Part shown: positions 18,601-27,200 of the stretch, in pieces
Position numbering within the stretch: position 1 is the first letter of the stretch
Layout of the letters: each line of letters begins with the position of its first letter
From: a virus
DNA length: 64,000 nt
Virus record (IMG/VR): IMGVR_UViG_3300023281_001229
Span: 1-64,000 of that record
Direction: 5' to 3' (one strand)
Position numbers and translations under genes: made by a program
Notes under the pieces: generated by a model
Told to the model about the DNA's origin: nothing
The model's input: only the letters and a program-made list of their open reading frames with translations
The model's database searches: none

Positions 18601-21276
18601 TGCTAAAGCAAAAACTTTAGGATTGGTCTGTAACATGTATGTACCAGAACCTGTTCTTAACCTATTATTAAATAAATTTTCATGAGCCTTAGCGGCAGCA
18701 TTGTAGATTTCAGTTCCTGGTATATTTTCAGCCATTAGCTGCAAAAACTTGACACTATTTTGTTTATCTTCTATACTTTCTGAAATATTTAAACCTCTTG
18801 TTGTAAACTCTGAAAGCAGTGATTGCATGCTTTCCATAACTAAACTAATCTCCTCTAAAGAAAAAACATCACCTGTTTCTGTTTTAATTTCTTCTGATTT
18901 CCATTTAGCTTCATTAGTTCTAGCAGTAAACATTTCAGATGTAAACTCTCCTTTATATAAAGAATTAAACAAAACATCCACTAATGCATTGCTTTTATTC
19001 AAAGCCTTTGCATCAGCATAAGTCATTCCTCCAAAAATGTTTTTAATTAGTGCAAGCAGCTTTTGAAAAAATGATTTAACTTTATTATTGCTAAATTTCA
19101 TTTTTTTACCATCGCTTAATGAAAATTCTCTAAACTCTTCTGCTAAATATTCTTCTATCTCTAAATTTGTAGCAGAAGACCAGCTTATAGTTTTTAACTG
19201 ACCGTTAACCGTTGTATTAAAAGTGCCAGTCCTGCTTCTTAATGAATCATAAATTTCTTTACGCTCTGATTCTGTAAGAATACCATCAAAAAAAGCATGA
19301 AACGCTTCATGGTAAATATCTGAATTAGAAGATCCTTGATATAAATTAATAGTATTACCTATAAAATTAGCAACAAAGTTTGGACCTAATTCACTAACAC
19401 CATCTATAAAATTTAATTTAAGAATATCAAACAGCGGACTAGATTTAAACCACTCAAGAGCTGCTGCATTTTGTTTAGATGTAGCTTGCGTAGATTGATT
19501 TCTTTTTGAAATACTTCTAAATTTAACTTCTCCCTTTAAAGGTTGTATATCAGCTAAACTATCAACACCTTTTTCAAATTTTAAATAAGATCCCATTGCT
19601 ACAATTTTGTTCTCTCCATTTAAAACAATATTTGTAAAACCTACGCTTGTAACTTGATCTCTTAATGTTTTTTTATTACCAGTTTTTATTACACCATTTT
19701 CTAATTTAACCGGCACTTTACTGCCGCCTAAAATAAAGTCGTCCATGCTTAAAGATCGCTCATCTGCAAAATTTCTAACCGTACCTTGACTTTCATAAAT
19801 TTTACCATCTTTACCATAATATACTTCACCTAAATTAGTAACATCTTCAATAGATTTTTTAACAAACACCCCTTCTGTTATTAATTCAGGCTTTACTTCT
19901 TTAGCAAATCTTTTGTTTGCCCACTCGGTTAAACGTTCTAAGGTTAGTTCAGAAGCTTTAATTACTTCTGTTCCTAATGTAACAGTAGCTACTGTAGCCT
20001 CATCAACAGCGTTTGCTTTTCTTCCAGGTTCAAAAGCAAAAACATTTTGACGCTCCTGAATAAAATAACTTATAAACTTGAGGCGTGTGTTATTATTTAT
20101 CTTAGATTTATAACCTTCCATTATTACATCTTCAGCTGTTATTAAATGATGCAATACTTCAAATTCCTCTTTAGTAAGTGATGATAATGCTTTAGGAAAA
20201 ACTCTAAAAGCAGTGTTAGAATTCATAGGTTTTATTACAGGATAAAATTGTTTACCAGTTGTTTCTTTTCCTAAAGGAGCTTCTTCAGTATTTAAATTAA
20301 TTACATCAGATAGATTTGTTGTATTATTTCTATTTAAAGCAATAAATCCTAAACTACTCTGTCCTATATTAATACTCATATAAACAGAATCTTTTGATTT
20401 AGCAGAAGATTCAATGTAGTTTATAAAATCAGAAATATCAGCTGATGCTTTTTTTAACGCTTCCTGCTTAGATAAACCTTTATCTTCATATTGCTCAGCA
20501 ATTATTTTTTTTTGATTTGCTAAAGCTTCCGAATTTGTAGCAATACTAAATACCGGAAAATTACCATTAACATCTTCAACACCTTCAGAATTAAATTTTA
20601 CTATTTCATTACTACTATTTACTAAAACTAATTTAATTGTACTATTATCTTTTGTACTTGTTGTGTCTGTAAATCCACTTTCTTTTTTTAAAGCCCCAAG
20701 AGTAGTTAATTTAAATTGATATAATTGAGAATTATTATTTTTAATAATATTCCTAGAAACCTTGAATTCAAATGCTTTATTAGGATCTTGAATGTTTTCA
20801 GCGTACCCAGTTTTTTCATTCCAAACAGCTTCTTGGTTATTTGTTCTAAATATTTGTTTTGATATAGCTACAAATCTTTCCTCAAAATTTTTGTCTGGTA
20901 TTCTAACATCTTTATTACCCAACATCAACCCTAAACTTTTAATTAAATTTTCAAAAGGCTCCGAGGATTTTGCTTTAGAGCTATTGATAACCTCTGTCCC
21001 TAAGTCTTGAAAAAATTTAGAATCTTTATATTGTATTACCGGATTTTCTGATAAATGTTTTAAAACAATCTGAGGAACAATGCTCATGTGTTGCAAAACA
21101 ATTTCTTTATTTTCGGCTTCGGTCAAATTAGTATTTGCAAAAGAGTCCGTAGTTAAATTAAATAAATCTGTCATTAAAACAGATGCACTTTTATTTTCTT
21201 TTAATAATTCTGGTAATTGCTTGTTAACATATGTACCAAATAATTTTAAACTATTTGGAGTAATACAAATTTTCAT
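9601..21276 (-). CDS. Virion-associated RNA polymerase-type giant protein (3891 aa)
   Basis: The largest gene in the window. Residues about 2265-2308 carry RIPSQGSNAF, then PIIIMPAEVVV, then GSDYDVDAMF. This parallels the beta-prime active-site region of cellular RNA polymerase, where RAPTLHR is followed about 35 residues later by NADFDGD. Here the three Mg-binding aspartates would be D2304, D2306 and D2308. crAss-like phages encode such single-chain enzymes (phi14:2 gp66 is the characterised example), packaged in the virion to transcribe early genes after ejection. A zincin signature YHEAFHAFF lies at about 655-663, with EIEEYLAEEFREF downstream. A SLOG-like Rossmann segment (VVWIFGSG...FIVGNYSGIDALAKQYL) lies at about 3455-3515. 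A long Glu/Lys coiled coil precedes residue 2500. The beta-like barrel with its lysine pair is probably upstream near residue 1980, but I could not pinpoint it. Confidence 0.88.
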   Translation of the reverse strand: MKICITPNSLKLFGTYVNKQLPELLKENKSASVLMTDLFNLTTDSFANTNLTEAENKEIVLQHMSIVPQIVLKHLSENPVIQYKDSKFFQDLGTEVINSSKAKSSEPFENLIKSLGLMLGNKDVRIPDKNFEERFVAISKQIFRTNNQEAVWNEKTGYAENIQDPNKAFEFKVSRNIIKNNNSQLYQFKLTTLGALKKESGFTDTTSTKDNSTIKLVLVNSSNEIVKFNSEGVEDVNGNFPVFSIATNSEALANQKKIIAEQYEDKGLSKQEALKKASADISDFINYIESSAKSKDSVYMSINIGQSSLGFIALNRNNTTNLSDVINLNTEEAPLGKETTGKQFYPVIKPMNSNTAFRVFPKALSSLTKEEFEVLHHLITAEDVIMEGYKSKINNNTRLKFISYFIQERQNVFAFEPGRKANAVDEATVATVTLGTEVIKASELTLERLTEWANKRFAKEVKPELITEGVFVKKSIEDVTNLGEVYYGKDGKIYESQGTVRNFADERSLSMDDFILGGSKVPVKLENGVIKTGNKKTLRDQVTSVGFTNIVLNGENKIVAMGSYLKFEKGVDSLADIQPLKGEVKFRSISKRNQSTQATSKQNAAALEWFKSSPLFDILKLNFIDGVSELGPNFVANFIGNTINLYQGSSNSDIYHEAFHAFFDGILTESERKEIYDSLRSRTGTFNTTVNGQLKTISWSSATNLEIEEYLAEEFREFSLSDGKKMKFSNNKVKSFFQKLLALIKNIFGGMTYADAKALNKSNALVDVLFNSLYKGEFTSEMFTARTNEAKWKSEEIKTETGDVFSLEEISLVMESMQSLLSEFTTRGLNISESIEDKQNSVKFLQLMAENIPGTEIYNAAAKAHENLFNNRLRTGSGTYMLQTNPKVFALAMNFIKSRFEQELNLIKEKLKNIDSNSGESVSLNYQSELLEKVLKSENFGEALDFNKYLNEDENSTLLSTFLNNYSSLDLSGMPESVSKLTLDDLEEDTESWEVLWGRGGQELMLDKTLSKATINMLSSVRAYTQQGKGDPMLNPIGVQRLLPFRNTLAKVAKLLTNTVDAQEMSEKLKIAAKTDKEIAQIFNMLGDITDLKHADKLTTFEHKQWTSFWQSVNKSDVLLAEFMLQNNIKIKDDGTATIDLVSKVGKAQSEDLIIDRQWNSNFNFELLRNENEYVEQVEGVTKLDLQQVYDDWIDSSQGTYFGKISGQGPQIAKSKKLQGTGVYTKNRKVSAEAEPIEFLKTFGIEMSSDPAVMEILYNESTNFNIPIMAYLVDNISNRLNAVLWNEADERWEKDTSRQYISNLNQLFQGFMYKDSSGKIQEQPEIFGVRKALRETQYEYADEFTSFSARNAKGDLQSEKSFNSSLLLMVNSINKATSIEDLYSTPGLEHLNPKFNSQVAASNWLTSMFRLGSKYDKSVRGKRDVSIKLHVKNLSGNKAIQAIEYSGLNEQDKMQIISQIENDKGESQIGSDQNTKVIGDFYLTLSNRQEIMRSEAKSTSLTVYADIKAPGESKTRTQYDLTINKAEIDQMLTDEYKGRILYDKFIGHIVNDIHRVHRSLELGQKIKDGSVPDIAIDVKQLNRGTELYMFDAVFPKNSNIRKKLLSNSEIINEWNNSPKLSNDLIQEIEKKLMGFFARKTDNMIKEFGETIPLSDNMVAFYTTSETESLEDIKFKMYASFIFNNFLSNADYSATFLGDASVYDIEKEAFHKRIAGFISTGKIVRRDAAWLQYINSEAFNNDGFSKKHNKKEGVTRDYTYTGKLRTGVMKEIISDAVFKNQYKNLDLDVEDYSAMEEADGQGWISFDAYRLLNISIDEWSDPQERVYQKMLNEETLNSEDRKVTFPVRKFQTFGAVTNAETQSLLRGLGLDFANSAFHKFSLMPLVPEVIKNAPKLVELHESMMEQGLAYVTMNSGSKLSTLTKVEWSEEKQKFIPIEDDFYSAKDRLVNDDFLAKAVPWTINEIDVNSLKSQIFIKEGFKGYVTLPTQLRKIALNGILDNGVPFDFQPNAPKRKSNWEKLTNLKKREKSKKWAWYQDFTETLDEMEAVLRSSLLEDIQMKEVKNANGDTVYEGDSKALVEYIKTQLKDNDLLPEEISYISKPDGTLIDDLSFSLIGSKIEELLTTLVDKKLRRLKSNGEKLTQVSSAMWESYDYKTGTKEDHEKYGTSGLKFHFAVDENGKYIEDPKTGLYTVTEMEIKIALQGEYKKLLNTKYNDKPIKVFTRDTATGEKIYDEVASLANLNKAIKDSVWLEKYGKMIDIPGVRIPSQGSNAFIATRVAEFLPEAAGPIIIMPAEVVVNTGSDYDVDAMFTLMKNFISKYGIVKEVKYIPNQKEDPVVIFTAIEQLEEEREVLKEDRKELLNSYIEYLKEKGNVNEAAQEYIDRIKKNQNGIQVLYKQKTEVYSSGKYSISKKIEFHQLLNEEIEKGQANIAEAEMELEKVLSDFFKTKISGKEERRAAVDAEFKRYNDPIKEVEFKIKEVENKLFQLEAKLQGRTTKGLENRLIDLIQERVLDPSNMSRLVSPNTTEAWEDMAREAGKKIQRTFDKTQGGNTKIFDYRFNLLKHQEMSVALDSLGIAAVASTFYAVFTTFQATLQSTSAKDQKQFVDALKILTVESNSRTNPAIWSKSLKIVESYQSKTLKLESNEVLSENALSLGMVENVDGKLISDLLSQLINGYVDAANSPWIAEMQGDKENTPTILFLTMAGVSPRNIISMMTNPLVMEYNSNLAKYSGIFGDIIQENQVEELDALIAEYVDEEAREYSKPAKQALTEIMKKYLPLLENAGYSKYSQNLIVNKSKEFNEGELENRISLKNREIDFRDIELLATFLAAKEMAEDLNTFTQLQKFDTQKISSISEAQNRQEKIKEFKSKPANKKIIPNSFFEGVKNSPIGKFDNDKFIVDLFSKYFGVKNNPALILKSLGITVPKGMDKAKILTQFKDDFIWFLYQNAVYAGDSYTTSGTSIVDNKTSLPGVTYTLKEEGGLKEIEINKETGVVTWSTQAVVNLFGSLENAPAMQFFNISKPKDFVKFYIEMSNLQEVSKDMTKEEFLETFGIFDNTSNSYLDKGETTGKTMILTKAALYNTSNPEAMFNFGSGVANILKNIHSKYKTELDNYAFFRDIKYDYNEPLKKMNMYLSQIQDAQMAQVYRENIANLKNSPHPEVKEFFGKFDHIAIMQTGLSVKSKYALTKLTDQTKLEKIIDQSIGIKYINGVLDDVNTLIKNNVSREEIDGQIIDQFAQLFNDALSKKAQKVRGHNYTINNLQFSKAKKVTLKRGKNLITVAKSYEEAWSIQRTEGGYLINADIILDTMISGRLSVEEVMKVSKGANLIIVNEKMLIPELIQPDLLTQEEFDNALKIIGIDNTGELPNLIAQRKEIGQGLSIERSSVLKGLNTVKDEAMANRSSKAIGASTKALNPVYESTSEAYVSVLKQDEFGKRNVLADKSSRKKQFTSKDVVWIFGSGMVERAYNNETNGAKIYLEKIKNTFNSYHQKMIDKAMKAGVETFIVGNYSGIDALAKQYLENNGYVAVRQYTKAGVYFEMVKSENLKDVVHDFYKPTEQTMYLTNNSVYNELLDKVYEVVLTNGVDRGLARKQPKKFEKLSSGLKEKTGYEVVYTMIVDAIRSESLLTKGKISYEAKLRYELKNSSAGLLTLGKSSTSLFDSLVEQVFMNLRNQAQKQSPVVEVKKETIEDIYDKLGFETASENVEIVENIWNNMKDKSVIKAYRASKANLLGSFNEYNSIGNPISAEGKPVGQATKEFIGWLEGTMFTELEQPYRKALLDAFESGELKGMKIEYYKDIGMPSHATVLDYYINQKTDVNIVEGSAASVKEYADLFKFGLLDESKKQSILDNFAKKFKVVNALKYIEEALANPKKSNDQIVEHLKKCY

Positions 21277-21277
21277 G

Positions 21278-24200
21278 CTATTTACATTTAGTTATTTCTG
21301 TTTTCAGATCTTCTAGTAACTGTTCATCAGATAAAGATTCAGCTTCTTTATTATACTTAGTGAAGTTACTTAAAATTTCAGAATAGGCTTCTTTAATATA
21401 CTGAAATTCGGTGGCATTTGCAACAACGTCAATAACTTGACCATTAAAAATAGTACCTGGTAAAAGTTCTTCAGTCATAGCTGATAATAATTCTTGAGAG
21501 TTTAATGCCATAACATTTCCAACCATACCTGATTGAAATTCTTCTAACAAAACAACTTCTATTTTATTAGATTCTTCTCTATAATCGTTAATAATATATG
21601 CAGTTCCACTAATGTTGACTACAGCTCCTTTAAGATTTCCTGATTCAAATTGTGAATCTATTGATTTTTGAATTGCTGTTTTTTGTTTTGCTGTTGTTAA
21701 CTTATTTAAAGCACTTGTGTAAGTATAAAAAGATTTTATAAAATTTAAATCCGATTGTTTTTCAGTATTAATTAATTTCCAAAGTAATTGTAATTGCTTT
21801 GGAACTGAATCTATTTTTAAAAGCTGTGCAGAAATAGATTCAGTAAATCCATATTCAGAAATATAATCTTCTGATTTTTCTTTAGCAGATAATTCTTCAG
21901 CATACTCCTCATTAAGCATTTCTTCAGCTAATAAATAATCTTGTTCTTTTGACAAAATTTCAGCTTCTATTATTGCTTTACCTTCTTGAGTTGTACTCCA
22001 TTCCACCCATTGCATTAAAGCCGCTTGTTCTTCAGTCATCCCTGATAACTCCTCTTCTCTTTTACTAGCTTCATAACTACTTATATCGTTGTCAATCATT
22101 TCTGCTACAGCATCAGCTAATTGATTTGGAGTAAATATATCGGCTAGTAATGATTCAGCAATACCCATTCCCGGAACATTACTACCCGGATCTAATGCAT
22201 TTCTAACAAACTCATTATCTTGCTCACCAAGACGCTCAGATAAGCCCTCTTCTATTTTTTCGCCTAATTCTGCAGAAGATCTATAGCTCATTTGTTTTTC
22301 AGGATTATTTGAAATCCAAGCCGAATATTGTTCTCTTAGTTTTTCTGTAAGAAAATAAGACGGGTTTAGTTTTTTTAAACCATCAGTATCAAAAAGCAAA
22401 AGTTGGGCCATTATTATAGCAGCTTTTGTTTCCATAGTGAATGCAATATTTTCAATATCTGCATTTTTAATAAGTCTTCTTGATGAGTCTTTAAAAGGCA
22501 TTTCGACATCAGAACCAAATTTTTTCTTTGGTGTAGCTCTTAGTTCATAAAGACTTGTTGAATTTATTAATTGCTTAGAACTTAATTTTTTTAATGTGTA
22601 CGCAATTCCTGATTCATTCAATAATCTATTTACTTTAATTACAACACTAGGATACAACCGTTGATTTTTTTCAAGCTGGGCTATTAACTTTTTAGCATTT
22701 TTTAAAGTTTCTAACTTAGTTTTTCCTATTAAAGTTTCTGGTAATAACTTAGAAATTTGATTAGGCTTAGTTGAAAATCTATAATTTCTCATTATATCCC
22801 TTACTCCTTCATTAAATTGATTTGAATCTAATAAAAATATTTCAGAATGATATTTAAGCATAAACTCCCGCATACCGTTGGGAATGTTTATTATTTTATC
22901 TTTTGTGTTAGCTATTTTCAGCTCATACTTTCCGGATGAACCTAAACGCTTAACATTATCTGCAATTAATTTTTCTTTTTTTAAACGCTCTTCTTTTTGT
23001 ATTTTTTCTTCTGCTTCTCTTTGTATTCTTAACCTTCCTGTAATTACGTTTCTTATATCTAAAAAACTAAACGCAATAATACCTTCTTGATTTTTTATTT
23101 TTTCGGCAAACTTTTTAATTTCTTTGTCAGTTAATAAGTCAGCTCCTGGTAATTGTTTAATTTTTTCTTCAAGAGTTAACTTAGTTTTTTTACCTTTTTT
23201 TCTAAGTTTTTCTAAAGCCATATCCTCTTTACGTTTAGCTTTAGCTCTATCAATCTTTTCTTGATTTAGTTTAATATCTTTTGAACCTTCTTGCTCATCT
23301 TGATCTTTTATTCTATCTGCAGAATATTTAGAGGCAGCTTCTATATATAAAGGATTTCTTTGCATCATTTCCGCAATAGCATCAATATCTTTTTGCTCTA
23401 ATGCAGTGATTGGTTTTCCATATAAATCAGCTATAGTATTTTGAAGTGCTTTAGGAAGTCTTGCAAAAGGTGTAAATGGAGTGATAATCTCATTTTTATT
23501 TCTATCAAATTCAGGAACATAATCTGTATTTTTTTCTAAGACCGGGGCGTTTTTTGTTACTTGTTCTGTTGCTAGTTTTTTTCTTTCTTCAGACAACTCA
23601 AGCACTTTAATTTTCAGCATTGATGTTTTAGTAGACAACCTTCGTTTTTCAATAAAAGTTCCTTTGCCTATTTTTAAATTGTCTTCATTAATTTTTATTT
23701 GAGCTCTTAAATTATCTATTTCATCTTGTATACTTTGAACCGTTCTAACATCACTATCTACCTCACTTTGTTTTAGAACTTCTTCTTCAACTTCTATTTC
23801 TTCTGTTTCAATTCTTGTTTGAATTTCTTCTCTGCCTAAAAACAGTTCTGCTTCTTGAGCCTTTAATAAAGAGTCTAAGCCTATAAATGTTTTACTATTA
23901 TATTTATTCTTTTTTGGATCTTGTCCTTCAAATAATGCTTTAACAAACCATTCTGATCTTTGTCCGCTACCATCTGTTTTTAACCTAGTTCCAAAATAAA
24001 GCAATGGTGTCCATTCTCCAGCAGTATCTGCAGTTGTCCCTGTACCGGTAGATTTATACATTAAAAAACGTTTACCATTGGCAACAACATCAATAATTAA
24101 TCTACCGTCTATTTCTAATCTAAGCGGTCCAAATTCCCAATTCATTTCATCTGATAAAACATCTATTTCATCAAGCTCTTTTCCTAAAGCAACTAGTTCA

Positions 24201-27200
24201 TCAGTAGCTGCGTTTACAGATTCTTCATTTTCAAATTGAATGTCATCATTAATATAATCTTCCATTAACGTAGGTTGATCTCTGGCTTCATTCATTACAA
24301 CAGTATTACCCCCTACATTTTCTTGAACTTCTCTAGTAACCGTTTTTGTTACTTTTATTTTTTCAGTTTTTGGGGCTTTCTTTTTTTCTTCAGTTTCTTC
24401 TAAAATGTAACCTAAATCTATAGCACCCCCTTTAGCACTATATTTAGCTAAATCGGCTATAGTTGTTTTAGTTGGTTTAAATTTGCTTACGTCTTTAGGT
24501 ATTATTTTTAAAAACTTTGCTGTTTCTTTAATAAGCATTTTTGCAAACTCATAGATTCTTTTAAATAATCCGGGTTTTTCTTTTTCACTTATTTGATTAG
24601 CCATAGCTAATTCATAAACTCTACCTACTAACTCATGTTCAAATTGTCTACTTCCGATACTTTCCTCTGTACCATATTCTGCCTCAACATAATCTATTAC
24701 AGATTGATCAGCTTTTGCTTCAGCAACTAAGGCTTTATATAATTCAGGATTTAGTTTTTCTGCATTAATTAAAAAAGGATGTAAAAATATTTCATGGAAC
24801 GGAGTGTTTTCTTTTACACCTTCTGCAACAATATACGCAGTATTTGTTTTTTCATCATAAAAGCCATTAGGTATCCCTGATTCTTTAGAATAAAAAGGAT
24901 TATTAATTTTATCTAAATAACTTTCTGCTTCTTCTTGATCTCTTAATATTTTAACATTAACATTCCATTTTGCACCTAACTCCGCACCTAATATTTTTAA
25001 TTCAGCTTCCTTTTTATCTAAAGCTTCGGTTGCTTCGTCTGTTCTAAGTTTAATATTAATTTCAGAAATGTCATCTATTATTTCTTGATCAACTGCTTTA
25101 GCTGCTATATTAATAACTTTATTAACTAACTTATTTTCAAATTTTTCTTTTACAATAGCTTCGCCCCCTTCTTTGACTGTAGCCCATAAAGTTTTTTTAG
25201 TTGGTTGAATTGCGTCTTCTATTTTACTTAAAAAATATTGAAACCCTGAATCATTTAATGCTTCAGATAAAAATACATTTACCGAATTAAAAACAGGCAT
25301 GTTTTCTACATCTTGCTCAGGATAAGTAGCAGCATAAACTTCTTTTGCTTGACGCATAGCATCTCTAGCTTGCAACCAAAGATCATCATTTTCAACTAAT
25401 CCTTCCGAAATCTTGTTTTGTGTTAAAGCAGTAATTACAAGATTTTCAATAGAGTAAGCAGAATTACTGTAGTCTTCCCCAGCAAATCTTACATCAATAG
25501 TAATTACACCTTGTTCATTAACTTGAATAGGAAGAGTTTGATCTTCAACAAACCTTATAGTACCCTCCGCTTCCATAACTTTTAACATGACTTCCCTATC
25601 TATAGGTGTCATGTATTTATTATCTACATCTAATATTTTATTTATTAATGTTAAACCTTCTTTAGAAGTAATATCAATATTTTTGTCAATTTTAATATTG
25701 TATTGACGTAAAATACCTTTGACTGTACGTTTATCTTGTTTTAGTTTTCTGCCCTGACTTCCTTCTTTAAGTCCACTTTTTACAATATTTTTGCCAGTTA
25801 ATCTTTTTATATACTTATCAATTATTTTCTCAGCTATTCTTGTCTGCTCAGAACTAGCAGCTTCATTATCTTCTAAATTAATAATCTCTTCAGGCATCAC
25901 CCTATTTTGTAAAAGATCATCTAAATATTTCAAATCAAAAAACACACCTGCATCATACAACTCTTTTAACATTTGGTCAGAAGATTGCTTTTTAGAAAAC
26001 TCAATTAAAGCGTTTTTAATATGCTCTTTTTTATTTTCTTCTAATCTACCTAACATTAATTTATGACTAGCCATAAAAGAACTAGATCCACTATTAGTCA
26101 TTAATGTTTCAGCATATTCTGTATAAGCACCTTCTTGTTTTTCTAAAATTATATAATCAAAAATTAAGTCAAATGCTTTTTTGTTAACTTCTGTTTGAGC
26201 TTCTTTACTAGTTAATCTATTTTTACCAAAAGCCTCAACTACCTTTTGATAAACATCAAACATCCCATCATAAATTTCTTCTTCTGATTCAGTAGTACTT
26301 GCTTGATTTAATAATTCTGTAGTTTGAGTTAAAACTAATTTATAATTTTCTAAAGCCTGAAGACGTTGTTCACTAATTTTAGAATCTTGCAATAAAGCCC
26401 CTGTTAAATTTAGGTCTTTATTAGCTTCAACCTCTGCCCTTAAAGTTTGAATTGTTTGATCTAAGCTACCTACTTCCACTAAAGACTCTACAGAAAACTC
26501 AGAAACCAAAGGATTTTGATCTCTAATCACTTCTTTAATTTCTTTTAATCTTTTAGCTCTATCTAAAATTTTAGAATGATTAAATAAAAGCTCATCTTTT
26601 AATGATTCAAACGCAGAATATTCTATAAATTTTTCTAAATAGTTATCAGCTTTAGGATCTAATTCAGAAAGCGTTATATCGTTAATAAAATTTTGTTGGA
26701 TTATTTTGTGTTTTTCAGATAAATTTCTTAATAATTCCGCATTGTCTAATAATTTTTTCCTAGACTCTCCTATGTTTTCTTCAGTTATATCTGTTCTAGC
26801 CATTAATTCGCTAAGCTCAGTTGCACCTAGTTCGGTTCCCATGTAGGTTAAATGATCAGACATTTGTTCAGCTAATCCAGCTTTAATAACTCGCCTTACA
26901 CCATTTGTAAAACTTTCATTTTGAGCATTCTTAAATTCTTTTTTCTGCCCATTTTTAGCAGCTTCTAACATTTCTTCTTGAATCTCAGCTTGTCTGGCAA
27001 TAGGCTTAGACCAAGAATCTATAAAATTTTTATTTTCATTAAAAAACTTAGTCAAAAATTCAGCTTCTTTTTCAAGCCTGTCCATTTCTGCTTTTTGAGT
27101 TTCTGCATATTTTGTTTTATTAGTAGCTTTCTCAAATGTACCTTGAGCAGAAATAAAACCACCTCCGTTAACAAAAGTGTTTATTTGTCCTGTAGCAAAA

